Source: Microbacterium sp. 70-16
GTDB taxonomy: Bacteria > Actinomycetota > Actinomycetes > Actinomycetales > Microbacteriaceae
Assembly: GCF_001898315.1 (NCBI RefSeq)
Contig: NZ_MKTQ01000029.1
Location: 62,001 to 126,000, forward strand
Length of the DNA stretch: 64,000 nt
Reading direction: 5' to 3'
Program-made: the position numbers and the translations under genes
Part shown: one piece after another, positions 52,794-59,333 of the stretch
How the letters are laid out: the number at the start of each line of letters is the position of its first letter
How positions within the stretch are numbered: the stretch's first letter is position 1
The notes under the pieces: model-generated
Told to the model about the DNA's origin: nothing
Databases searched by the model: none
The model's input: only the letters and a program-made list of their open reading frames with translations

Positions 52794-53731
52794 CGGTTCA
52801 GTGCACGCTGCGCGAGGAAGGTCACCCACCGTGACGGCTCGCCGGGTGGCACATCGTGCTCGATCCACGTGTCGCCGCCGAAGAACCAGCCCTGCAGCCA
52901 GCGACCGTCGTCCTGGCGGGCGGCGCGCAGCCGCTCGACCGCTTCACCGGCGCGCGGGTCGGGCGCCACGCCGTCGAACTCGGCGGCTTCGGTGATGTGG
53001 TCGACGGCCTTGAGAAGCGTGAACGGCGCGCGATACGGGTAGCAGATGAGGTCGGTCCACCGGCCGACCTGCTCGCCCGTCGACAGCCGATAGCGCAGCC
53101 GTCGCGCCAGCAGGTACTCCTCACCGCTGTGGCGCGCGGCTCGCACGCTGGCATCCCCCGTGATCTGCTCGTAGGCGAGCAGCCCCCGCACGGCGTTGAT
53201 CGTCGAGTGGAACGACGAGTGCACCGAGCCCTCGACCCATTCGCAGTCCCACCCGCCGTCGGACTGCAGGTGCGCAGGAAACCATGCCGCAAGGCCGGTC
53301 ATGTCCTCCCCCAACCAGGCACCGTTGGCGAGCGTCATCGCGTTGATGCACACGTCGACCTCACCGTCCCAGTAGGGCAGGTCGTCGTACTCCCAGCGGC
53401 AGTTCTCGCGCAGCTTCTCGCCTGTGCCGGCGAGCACCGCGGCATCCAACCCGCCTTCGCGCAGCGCCGTGAGGGTCCACGTCGTCGCGGTGTAGGGCTG
53501 CTCGTCCTGCGGCGGCTGCTCGGTCATCGTCGCGGGGAAGAACGCTCCGCCCGCCCACTGCCCGTCGGGGTCTTGATGCGACAGCAGCGCGGCGCCGTCG
53601 CCGGTCGTCGCCACGAGGGCGCGCGTGGATTCCCACGCCTCGGCACTCTCACCCGCGAGGTCGCGCTGTACCTGCCAGCGCAGCGTCGGGTCAGAGTCGA
53701 GCAACCAGTCCAGAACCGTGTCTGTGGTCAT
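52769..53731 (-). CDS. squalene-cyclase/prenyltransferase-repeat (alpha/alpha barrel) protein
   Basis: A 320-residue protein with several QW-like segments (DPDGQWAGGAFF, QSDGGWDCEWV, QDDGRWLQGWFFGG) typical of the alpha/alpha-toroid squalene cyclase/prenyltransferase-beta fold. It is far too short for a terpene cyclase and lacks the DxDD motif, so it is probably a member of the uncharacterised 'squalene cyclase' group common in actinobacteria. The ATG at 53731 has TAGCGT ending 7 bases before it. It is co-transcribed with the YcaQ-like gene, which suggests a shared role, unknown. Confidence 0.8.
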   Translation of the reverse strand: MTTDTVLDWLLDSDPTLRWQVQRDLAGESAEAWESTRALVATTGDGAALLSHQDPDGQWAGGAFFPATMTEQPPQDEQPYTATTWTLTALREGGLDAAVLAGTGEKLRENCRWEYDDLPYWDGEVDVCINAMTLANGAWLGEDMTGLAAWFPAHLQSDGGWDCEWVEGSVHSSFHSTINAVRGLLAYEQITGDASVRAARHSGEEYLLARRLRYRLSTGEQVGRWTDLICYPYRAPFTLLKAVDHITEAAEFDGVAPDPRAGEAVERLRAARQDDGRWLQGWFFGGDTWIEHDVPPGEPSRWVTFLAQRALNRWDAACTS

Positions 53732-53738
53732 GGATGCC

Positions 53739-53744
53739 ACGCTA
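53739..53744 (-). promoter_or_regulatory. -10 hexamer TAGCGT, leaderless promoter of the cyclase-fold/YcaQ unit
   Basis: TAGCGT on the minus strand ends 7 bases before the ATG at 53731. No Shine-Dalgarno sequence is in the gap. Confidence 0.45.
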
Positions 53745-53782
53745 CGCCGCACCGCCGACATCCGTCAGCGGCCGGTCTCCGG

Positions 53783-54283
53783 TCAGGCGCGGGCCAGGGC
53801 CTCCAGTGCGTCGCCGGTGAGGCGCTGCGTCGTCCACTCGTCCTGCGGTGTCGCACCGAGCGACCGGTAGAACGCGATCGAGGGTGCGTTCCAGTCGAGC
53901 ACGGTCCACTCGAAGCGCGAGTAGCCGCGCTCGACGCACAGTGCCGCGAGCGCCGCCATGAGCGCCTTGCCGTAGCCGCCACCGCGCTCGGTCTCGTCGA
54001 CGTAGAGGTCTTCGAGCCAGATGCCGTGGCGGCCCGTCCACGTCGAGTACGTGAGGAACCAGATCGCGATGCCGACGACGGTCCCGTCGCGCTCGACGAC
54101 GTGCGCGAAGGCGCGCGGGTCGGCGCCGAAGAGCGTCTCGGTGAGCAGCTCGGGGGTGTTCTCCACGGCATCCGGCTCGCGTTCGTAGACGGCGAGCGCC
54201 TGGATGAGGGCGAGGATGCCGGGGACGTCCGCCGGCTGTGCTTCGCGCAGAACCGCTCCCCCGGCGAGATCGCGCGCGCTCAC
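53783..54283 (-). CDS. GNAT family N-acetyltransferase
   Basis: A 166-residue GNAT protein. The acetyl-CoA pyrophosphate loop is in [15 protein letters not shown], and the [19 protein letters not shown] block resembles diamine (spermidine/spermine) acetyltransferases of the SSAT type. Substrate is probably a polyamine or related amine but not proven. The GTG start overlaps the trhO stop (GTGA), so it is co-translated with it. Confidence 0.88.
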   Translation of the reverse strand: MSARDLAGGAVLREAQPADVPGILALIQALAVYEREPDAVENTPELLTETLFGADPRAFAHVVERDGTVVGIAIWFLTYSTWTGRHGIWLEDLYVDETERGGGYGKALMAALAALCVERGYSRFEWTVLDWNAPSIAFYRSLGATPQDEWTTQRLTGDALEALARA

Positions 54284-55050
54284 GCGGCAGGCCCCGCCGT
54301 GCGGGCGAGCGTGCGCGGCCCGGGTGAGGGCGCGAGGTCAGCCGTGAGCGCTTCGCGATCGTCGAAGACGAAGCAGTCGCCGCGGTAGTGGTCGCCGCCG
54401 ACATGCTCGAACCAGCCGAGGATCCCGCCGTCGAGCTGCCACGCGTCGATGCCCTCCTCGCGCAGGTGGATCGCCGCCTTCTCGCAGCGGATGCCGCCCG
54501 TGCAGTAGCTGACGACGGTCTTGCCCGCGAGGTCGTCGCGGTGCGCGGCGACGGCATCCGAGAACTGCGTGAAACGGTCGATGCGCCAGTCGAGCGCCCC
54601 ATCGAAGCCGCCGTAGTCGACCTCGAACGCGTTGCGCGTGTCGAGCATGACGACCTCGCGGCCCTCGTCGTCGTGGCCCTGATCGAGCCAGCGGCGCAGC
54701 GTCGCGGGCGCGACGGCGGGCGCGCGGCCCGCCTCGGGGCGGATCGTCGGGTGGTCCATCCGGATGATCTCGCGCTTGTGCTTGACGAGCATCTTGCGGA
54801 ACGGCTGATCCTGCGACCAGCTCTCCTTCGCCGTGAGGGCGGCGAACCGGGCATCCGCCCGCAGGTCGTCGAGGAACCCGCGCACGGCGTCCGCGTCACC
54901 GGCGAGGAAGAGGTTGATGCCCTCCTCCGCGAGGATGATCGTGCCCTTCAGCCCCGCCGCGACGGCGCGCTCGCGGAGAACGGGGCGCAACTGCGCGGCA
55001 TCCGTCAGCTGCGTGAACAGATACGCGGAGACGTTGAGGACCTCGGGCAT
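54280..55050 (-). CDS. trhO: tRNA uridine(34) hydroxylase TrhO (rhodanese-domain, YceA family)
   Basis: A 256-residue UPF0176/YceA protein. The N-terminal acylphosphatase-like domain ([17 protein letters not shown]), the linker [11 protein letters not shown] and a rhodanese domain with active-site Cys in [12 protein letters not shown] are the family hallmarks. TrhO hydroxylates U34 of certain tRNAs using O2. The ATG at 55050 has TAAACT ending 6 bases before it, so its mRNA may be leaderless. It leads a unit with the GNAT gene. Confidence 0.93.
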   Translation of the reverse strand: MPEVLNVSAYLFTQLTDAAQLRPVLRERAVAAGLKGTIILAEEGINLFLAGDADAVRGFLDDLRADARFAALTAKESWSQDQPFRKMLVKHKREIIRMDHPTIRPEAGRAPAVAPATLRRWLDQGHDDEGREVVMLDTRNAFEVDYGGFDGALDWRIDRFTQFSDAVAAHRDDLAGKTVVSYCTGGIRCEKAAIHLREEGIDAWQLDGGILGWFEHVGGDHYRGDCFVFDDREALTADLAPSPGPRTLARTAGPAA

Positions 55051-55056
55051 CGCCCC

Positions 55057-55062
55057 AGTTTA
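55057..55062 (-). promoter_or_regulatory. -10 hexamer TAAACT, leaderless promoter of trhO
   Basis: TAAACT on the minus strand ends 6 bases before the trhO ATG. Confidence 0.55.
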
Positions 55063-55097
55063 CGTGGGGTTGTGGCGCACGCTGGGGGTGGCCAGCG

Positions 55098-56048
55098 TCA
55101 CATGTCAGCGGGCGTCCACTCCGAGACGTCGTCGAGCTCGGCGACCTCATCGGCCGTGAGGTCGGTGGTCGCGCCGGCGAGCAGGTCGGGCACCTGCTCG
55201 AGCTTCGAGGCCGAGGCGATCGGCGCGACAACCGTCGGCTTGGCACGCAGCCAGGCGAGCGCGATCGCGGCGGTCGAGACGCCGTGGGCTGCGCCGATGC
55301 GCTCCATGACCTCGATGATCTGCAGACCCTGCGGCGTCGCGTACTTCGCGGCGCCCGCGGCGCGCGGCGATGCCGCCCCCTCGGCATCCGTCGACCGGTA
55401 CTTGCCGGTCAGGAATCCCTTCGCGAGCGAGAAGTACGGCACGACGCCGAGACCGAAGTCGGCGGCGACGGGGATGATGTCGTTCTCGGTCTCGCGGTGC
55501 ACGAGGTTGTAGTGCGGCTGCACCGCGACCGGCTCGGCGACGCCCAGGTCGCGCGCGATGCGCACCCACTCACGGATGCGCTCGGCAGAGTAGTTCGACA
55601 CCGCCGTGTAGCGCACGAGGCCGTCCGAGACGAGCTCGCCGAACGCGGCGACGGTCTCTTCGAGTGGCGTCTCGGCGTCATCGAAGTGCGCGAAGTAAAG
55701 GTCGATCGACTCGACACCGAGGCGCTCGAGGGATGCCTCGGCAGCAGCCCGCACGTTCGCGGCGGCGAGCCCGCCGAACTGCGGGTGCTGGCTGACCTTC
55801 GTCGCGACCGTCACGCCGCGGGGCTTGCGGTCGGCGAGCCACGCGCCGATGATGCGCTCGCTCTCGCCACCCTCATGGCCGGGCACCCACGCGCTGTACG
55901 AGTCGGCCGTGTCGATGAAGTTGCCGCCGCCCGCGTGGAACGCGTCGAGGATGGCGAACGAGGCATCGCGGTCGGCCGTCCAGCCGAACACGTTGCCGCC
56001 GAGGGCGAGGGGGAACACATCGAGGTCACTGGTGCCGATACGCGTCAT
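55098..56048 (-). CDS. aldo/keto reductase
   Basis: A 316-residue AKR barrel. The catalytic Asp and Tyr lie in NFIDTADSYSAW, the Lys in TKVSQHP, and the His in YFAHFDD near 118, giving the tetrad of NADPH-dependent AKRs; SKLEQV near the C-terminus fits cofactor binding. It resembles the AKR11/YajO-like group. Physiological substrate unknown. ATG at 56048 chosen; four more codons upstream are also open. Confidence 0.9.
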   Translation of the reverse strand: MTRIGTSDLDVFPLALGGNVFGWTADRDASFAILDAFHAGGGNFIDTADSYSAWVPGHEGGESERIIGAWLADRKPRGVTVATKVSQHPQFGGLAAANVRAAAEASLERLGVESIDLYFAHFDDAETPLEETVAAFGELVSDGLVRYTAVSNYSAERIREWVRIARDLGVAEPVAVQPHYNLVHRETENDIIPVAADFGLGVVPYFSLAKGFLTGKYRSTDAEGAASPRAAGAAKYATPQGLQIIEVMERIGAAHGVSTAAIALAWLRAKPTVVAPIASASKLEQVPDLLAGATTDLTADEVAELDDVSEWTPADM

Positions 56049-56104
56049 GCTTCGATCCAAGCACGTGGATGCCCGGTGTATTCCGCGGGTGTCGCGTCGC
56101 GACG

Positions 56105-56110
56105 TACGAT
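56105..56110 (+). promoter_or_regulatory. -10 hexamer TACGAT, leaderless promoter
   Basis: TACGAT ends 6 bases before the ATG at 56117. The upstream frame is open but has no other good start. Confidence 0.5.
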
Positions 56111-56116
56111 CGGACG

Positions 56117-56503
56117 ATGTTCGGTGCCGTGCTGATGTGGACGTTCCTCGGCGGGCTGGTCGGGCTCCCCGTCTGGTTCGCCTGGTACGCGTGGGACGCG
56201 GCTCGGCGCCGACGCCGCGGCGACGTCGTCGAGCGCCCCTCGGGTGGCACCTTCGGCTTCGACGAGATCTGGCGCCCCTCGGCCGCCGAAGCGCAAGCCG
56301 TGTGGGAGGCGGAACAGATCACCCCCGCCCCAGCACCCACGCCCGGCGACGGTCCGGGCGTGATCACTGGTGGCCGCATCGTGATCGAGACGGGCCTACG
56401 CCACGCCCCACACGACTCTCCGGGCTCGCCCCCTCCCCAGGCATCCGAGTTTCGGGCGCTTGAGGGGCCCGAAACTGTTGCTAGGCGAGTTTCGGACGCT
56501 TGA
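56117..56503 (+). CDS. small membrane protein with repeat-encoded C-terminus
   Basis: A 128-residue protein of unknown function. One N-terminal transmembrane helix (about 2-25, MFGAVLMWTFLGGLVG), then a basic RRRRRGD stretch, a charged soluble part and a Pro-rich segment. The last 19 codons run through unit A and into unit B of a 40-base palindromic repeat array, ending in a stop inside unit B. The original gene probably stopped earlier, and the array appears to have supplied a new tail. ATG at 56117 is preferred because of the -10 hexamer 6 bases upstream. Confidence 0.65.
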   Translation: MFGAVLMWTFLGGLVGLPVWFAWYAWDAARRRRRGDVVERPSGGTFGFDEIWRPSAAEAQAVWEAEQITPAPAPTPGDGPGVITGGRIVIETGLRHAPHDSPGSPPPQASEFRALEGPETVARRVSDA

Positions 56504-56557
56504 GGGGTCCGAAACTCTTGCGGGGCGAGTTTCGGGCGCTTGAGGGGACCGAAACTC
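56447..56557. repeat. palindromic 40-base-period repeat, locus 2 (three units)
   Basis: Units start at 56447, 56487 and 56527, exactly 40 bases apart. Each is a hairpin GAGTTTCGG ... CCGAAACTC; unit B has 11-base perfect arms (GAGTTTCGGAC / GTCCGAAACTC) and a 9-base loop GCTTGAGGG. Between units is a 9-10-base linker ending in GGCGA/GGGCGA. The same element, two units, is at 17546-17616. It resembles REP-type elements more than CRISPR: the whole unit is palindromic and there are no variable spacers. Confidence 0.85.
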
Positions 56558-56574
56558 CCGCGGGGCGAGCGGGC

Positions 56575-56609
56575 GGATGCCCCGGGCATCCATTCACCGG
56601 AATGGATGC
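56575..56609. repeat. two small palindromes upstream of the LLM gene
   Basis: GGATGCCCCGGGCATCC (56575-56591) is a perfect palindrome, overlapped by GCATCCATT (56586-56594) paired with AATGGATGC (56601-56609). Both are built from the frequent GGATGCC heptamer. They lie just before the monooxygenase ATG at 56634, so they could form an mRNA leader hairpin. Confidence 0.4.
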
Positions 56610-56633
56610 GGGCGGCGTAGCGTTGCGCGTGAC

Positions 56634-57659
56634 ATGGAACGCTTCGGAACACTCTCGTTCGGACATTACGGACCGCTCGGTGGCGGGCGGCAGCTCACCG
56701 CCGGCGACATGCTGCACCAGGCGATCGACCTCGCCCAGGGCATGGACGAGCTCGGCGCGAACGGCATCTTCTTCCGCGTGCACCACTTCGCGCGCCAGCA
56801 GGCGTCGCCGATGCCGCTGCTCGCCGCGATCGCAGCCAAGACCGAGCGCATCGAGATGGGCACGGGCGTCGTCGACATGCGCTACGAGAACCCGCTCTAC
56901 CTCGCCGAAGAGGCGGCGGCCGTCGACCTCATATCGGACGGCCGACTCGCGCTCGGCGTGAGCCGTGGGTCACCCGAGACGGTCGTGCGCGGCTACGAGA
57001 GCTTCGGCTACACGGCGCAGGACCCGCGTGGCGCCGACCTGGCCCGCGAGCACTTCGACCTGTTCTGGCGCGCGATCGGCGGCGAGGGCATCGCCGAGCG
57101 CGACGCGAACTCGCCGTTCGGCGGCGGGTCCGGCCTGCAGCGCATCGAGCCACACTCCGAGGGCCTGCGCTCGCGCATCTGGTGGGGTGCCGGTTCGCGC
57201 GAGACGGCCGAGTGGGCGGGACGCACCGGCCTCAACCTCATGTCGTCGACCCTGGTGACCGAGGCCGACGGGCGCCCGTTCGACATCCTGCAGGCCGAGC
57301 AGATCGACCGCTTCCGCGCGGCGTGGAAGGATGCCGGGCATCCGGGCACCCCTCGCGTCTCGGTGAGCCGCTCGGTCTTCCCGATCACGACCGCTGAGGA
57401 CGAGCTGTACTTCGGGCACAGCCAGGAAGGCGACGGCATCGGCTACATCGACGGGTTCCGCTCGACGTTCGGCAAGACCTACGCGGCCGCGCCCGACGTA
57501 CTGATCGAGCAGTTGCAGCAGGATGCCGCGGTCATGAGCGCCGACACCCTGATGCTGACGATCCCGAGCCAGCTCGGCGTCGCCTTCAACCTGCACGTCG
57601 TCGAGTCGTTCGCAAAACACGTTGCACCGGCGCTGGGCTGGAAGAGCACGCGCGCCTGA
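56634..57659 (+). CDS. luciferase-like flavin-dependent oxidoreductase
   Basis: A 341-residue LLM-class monooxygenase of the bacterial-luciferase branch (FGHYGPLGGG at the N-terminus; IEMGTGVVDMRYENPLYLAEEAA; LGVSRGSPETV). The fold and length fit FMN-dependent luciferase-like enzymes; F420-dependent relatives cannot be excluded. Substrate unknown. ATG at 56634 was chosen for the MERFGTLSFGH N-terminus; GTGACATGG precedes it and no good ribosome site is seen. It faces the ABC transporter cluster across an 18-base gap. Confidence 0.87.
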   Translation: MERFGTLSFGHYGPLGGGRQLTAGDMLHQAIDLAQGMDELGANGIFFRVHHFARQQASPMPLLAAIAAKTERIEMGTGVVDMRYENPLYLAEEAAAVDLISDGRLALGVSRGSPETVVRGYESFGYTAQDPRGADLAREHFDLFWRAIGGEGIAERDANSPFGGGSGLQRIEPHSEGLRSRIWWGAGSRETAEWAGRTGLNLMSSTLVTEADGRPFDILQAEQIDRFRAAWKDAGHPGTPRVSVSRSVFPITTAEDELYFGHSQEGDGIGYIDGFRSTFGKTYAAAPDVLIEQLQQDAAVMSADTLMLTIPSQLGVAFNLHVVESFAKHVAPALGWKSTRA

Positions 57660-57676
57660 CGCCGTGCGGCTGACGC

Positions 57677-58366
57677 TCAGGCCGGCACGGCCTCGCGCAG
57701 CACGCCGTCGTGGATCTCGAGCACGCGGTCGGCACGCGCCCGAACCATCGGGTCGTGCGTCGACAGCAGCACCGCGACGCCGTCGTCGCGCGCGATCGAG
57801 GCGATGAGGTCGATCATCTGCGCCGCCGTGTGCGAATCGAGCTGGCCCGTCGGCTCGTCGGCGAGCAGGATGCGCGGCGAGCCGGCGAGTGCACGGGCGA
57901 TGCCGACGCGCTGCTGCTGCCCTCCCGAGAGTTCGCCGGGTCGCTGCCGCGCGTGCGCGGCGAGGCCCACCCGCTCGAGCAGCGAGGCGACGCGCGCCGC
58001 GCGCACGGCAGGGTCGACCCCGGCGATCCGCAGCGGCAACTCGACGTTCTCTTCGGCCGATAGGGCGCTGATCAGCCCGAACGACTGGAAGACGTAGCCG
58101 AGGTCGTCGCGGCGCACGCGGTCGACGTCGCGCTCAGACGCGCTCGTCACCTCGACATCGCCGACACGCACCGTCCCGGTCGTGACGGGCTGGATGCCCC
58201 CGAGCACGTGCAGCAGCGTCGTCTTGCCCGCGCCGGACGGCCCCACGAGCACGACCAGTTCGCCGGCTGACAGCGTCAGCGCGGCATCCGTCAGGGCATG
58301 GACGCCGCCGGCGGCCGTGCGGTGCACGACCGAGAGTCCGGATGCCTCGAGCACCAACTCACTCAT
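57677..58366 (-). CDS. ABC transporter ATPase (LolD/MacB type)
   Basis: A 229-residue ABC ATPase. Walker A is GPSGAGKTT, the signature is LSGGQQQRV, Walker B is ILLADEPTGQLD, and the Q-loop YVFQSFGLI is typical of the LolD/MacB/FtsE branch that pairs with FtsX-type permeases. It is last in a four-gene minus-strand cluster and overlaps the preceding ATPase gene by 8 bases. It probably serves the same pair of large permeases, or forms an ATPase heterodimer with its neighbour. Confidence 0.92.
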   Translation of the reverse strand: MSELVLEASGLSVVHRTAAGGVHALTDAALTLSAGELVVLVGPSGAGKTTLLHVLGGIQPVTTGTVRVGDVEVTSASERDVDRVRRDDLGYVFQSFGLISALSAEENVELPLRIAGVDPAVRAARVASLLERVGLAAHARQRPGELSGGQQQRVGIARALAGSPRILLADEPTGQLDSHTAAQMIDLIASIARDDGVAVLLSTHDPMVRARADRVLEIHDGVLREAVPA

Positions 58367-59333
58367 CGGTTGCTCCCTTCTGCTCGCCCTGGGCGGCGTG
58401 CTCGGCCTGTTCGCGCAGGGCGCGCCGCGTGGGCGGCTGGGGCGCGCCCGCGCCCGCGCCAGCGCTCGCGCCCGCATCCCCCGGCCACACCCCGACGTGG
58501 TCGGGGTTGAGCTCGAGCCGCACGCGCTCGCGCAGCGAGAGGCGGGTCAGGTATTCGCTCGGCAGCTGCATGCGGCCGACCTTGTCGAGCACGACGAACT
58601 CCTGCGCGACGGTGTGCTCGCGCCCTTCGTCGTCGGTGTGCGTCGAGCGGAGCACTTCGGTCGAGGTGCGTCCGTCGCGGATCTGCACCGTGCGCTGCAC
58701 GTGCTCGGAGACGGCGGCGTCGTGCGTCACGATCAGCGCGGTCGTGCCGAGCTCGCGGTTGACCGTCTCGAAGGTGGCGAGCACGTCGGCGGTCGCGTGT
58801 TCGTCGAGGTCACCCGTGGGCTCATCGGCGAGCAGCACACGCGGGTCGTTCGCGAGAGCGACGGCGATCGCGACGCGCTGCTGCTGCCCGCCCGAGAGCT
58901 CGGCGGGGCGCCGCGCGGCGACGGCCGCAACGCCAGTGAGCTCGAGCAGCTCCTTCGCTCGTGCCGGGTTCGAGCGGTCGCCGCCGATCGCGCGGGCCAG
59001 CTGCACGTTCTCTTCGGCGGAGAGGTAGGGCAGCAGGTTGCGGGCAGTCTGCTGCCAGACGAACCCGACGACCTCGCGTCGGTAGTCGACGCGCTGACGT
59101 GCCGAGAGCGTCGTGAGGTCGCGGCCCGCGACCGTCGCCTTGCCCGCCGTGGGCGCGTCGAGCGCGGACAGGATCGACAGCAGCGTCGATTTGCCCGAGC
59201 CGGATGCCCCGACGAGTGCGACGAGCTCGCCACGGTCGATGCGCAGGTCGAGTCCCTGCAGGGCCTGCACCTCGATGTCGGCGACGGCGAAGATGCGCAC
59301 CAGTCCTTCGCAGACGATGTCGGGTTCGGTCAT
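58359..59333 (-). CDS. ABC transporter ATPase fused to an AbrB/SpoVT-like segment
   Basis: A 324-residue protein. Residues 1-225 are a LolD/MacB-type ATPase: Walker A GASGSGKST (42-50), signature LSGGQQQRV (146-154), Walker B VLLADEPTGDLD (166-177). Residues about 246-279 form a segment, VVLDKVGRMQLPSEYL..., that reads like an AbrB/SpoVT swapped-hairpin motif (typically vDxxGRixiPxxlRxxLxLxxGdxv). A Gly/Ala/Pro-rich tail follows. The ATPase is functional by motif; the extra segment is not part of the normal ABC fold and may mediate dimerisation or regulation. Its ATG overlaps the permease stop by one base (TGATG). Confidence 0.88.
   Translation of the reverse strand: MTEPDIVCEGLVRIFAVADIEVQALQGLDLRIDRGELVALVGASGSGKSTLLSILSALDAPTAGKATVAGRDLTTLSARQRVDYRREVVGFVWQQTARNLLPYLSAEENVQLARAIGGDRSNPARAKELLELTGVAAVAARRPAELSGGQQQRVAIAVALANDPRVLLADEPTGDLDEHATADVLATFETVNRELGTTALIVTHDAAVSEHVQRTVQIRDGRTSTEVLRSTHTDDEGREHTVAQEFVVLDKVGRMQLPSEYLTRLSLRERVRLELNPDHVGVWPGDAGASAGAGAGAPQPPTRRALREQAEHAAQGEQKGATDE

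Noticed and set aside
56447..56557. CRISPR array
   Set aside because: Only two or three units per locus, whole unit palindromic, linker of 9-10 bases instead of spacers, no cas genes nearby.
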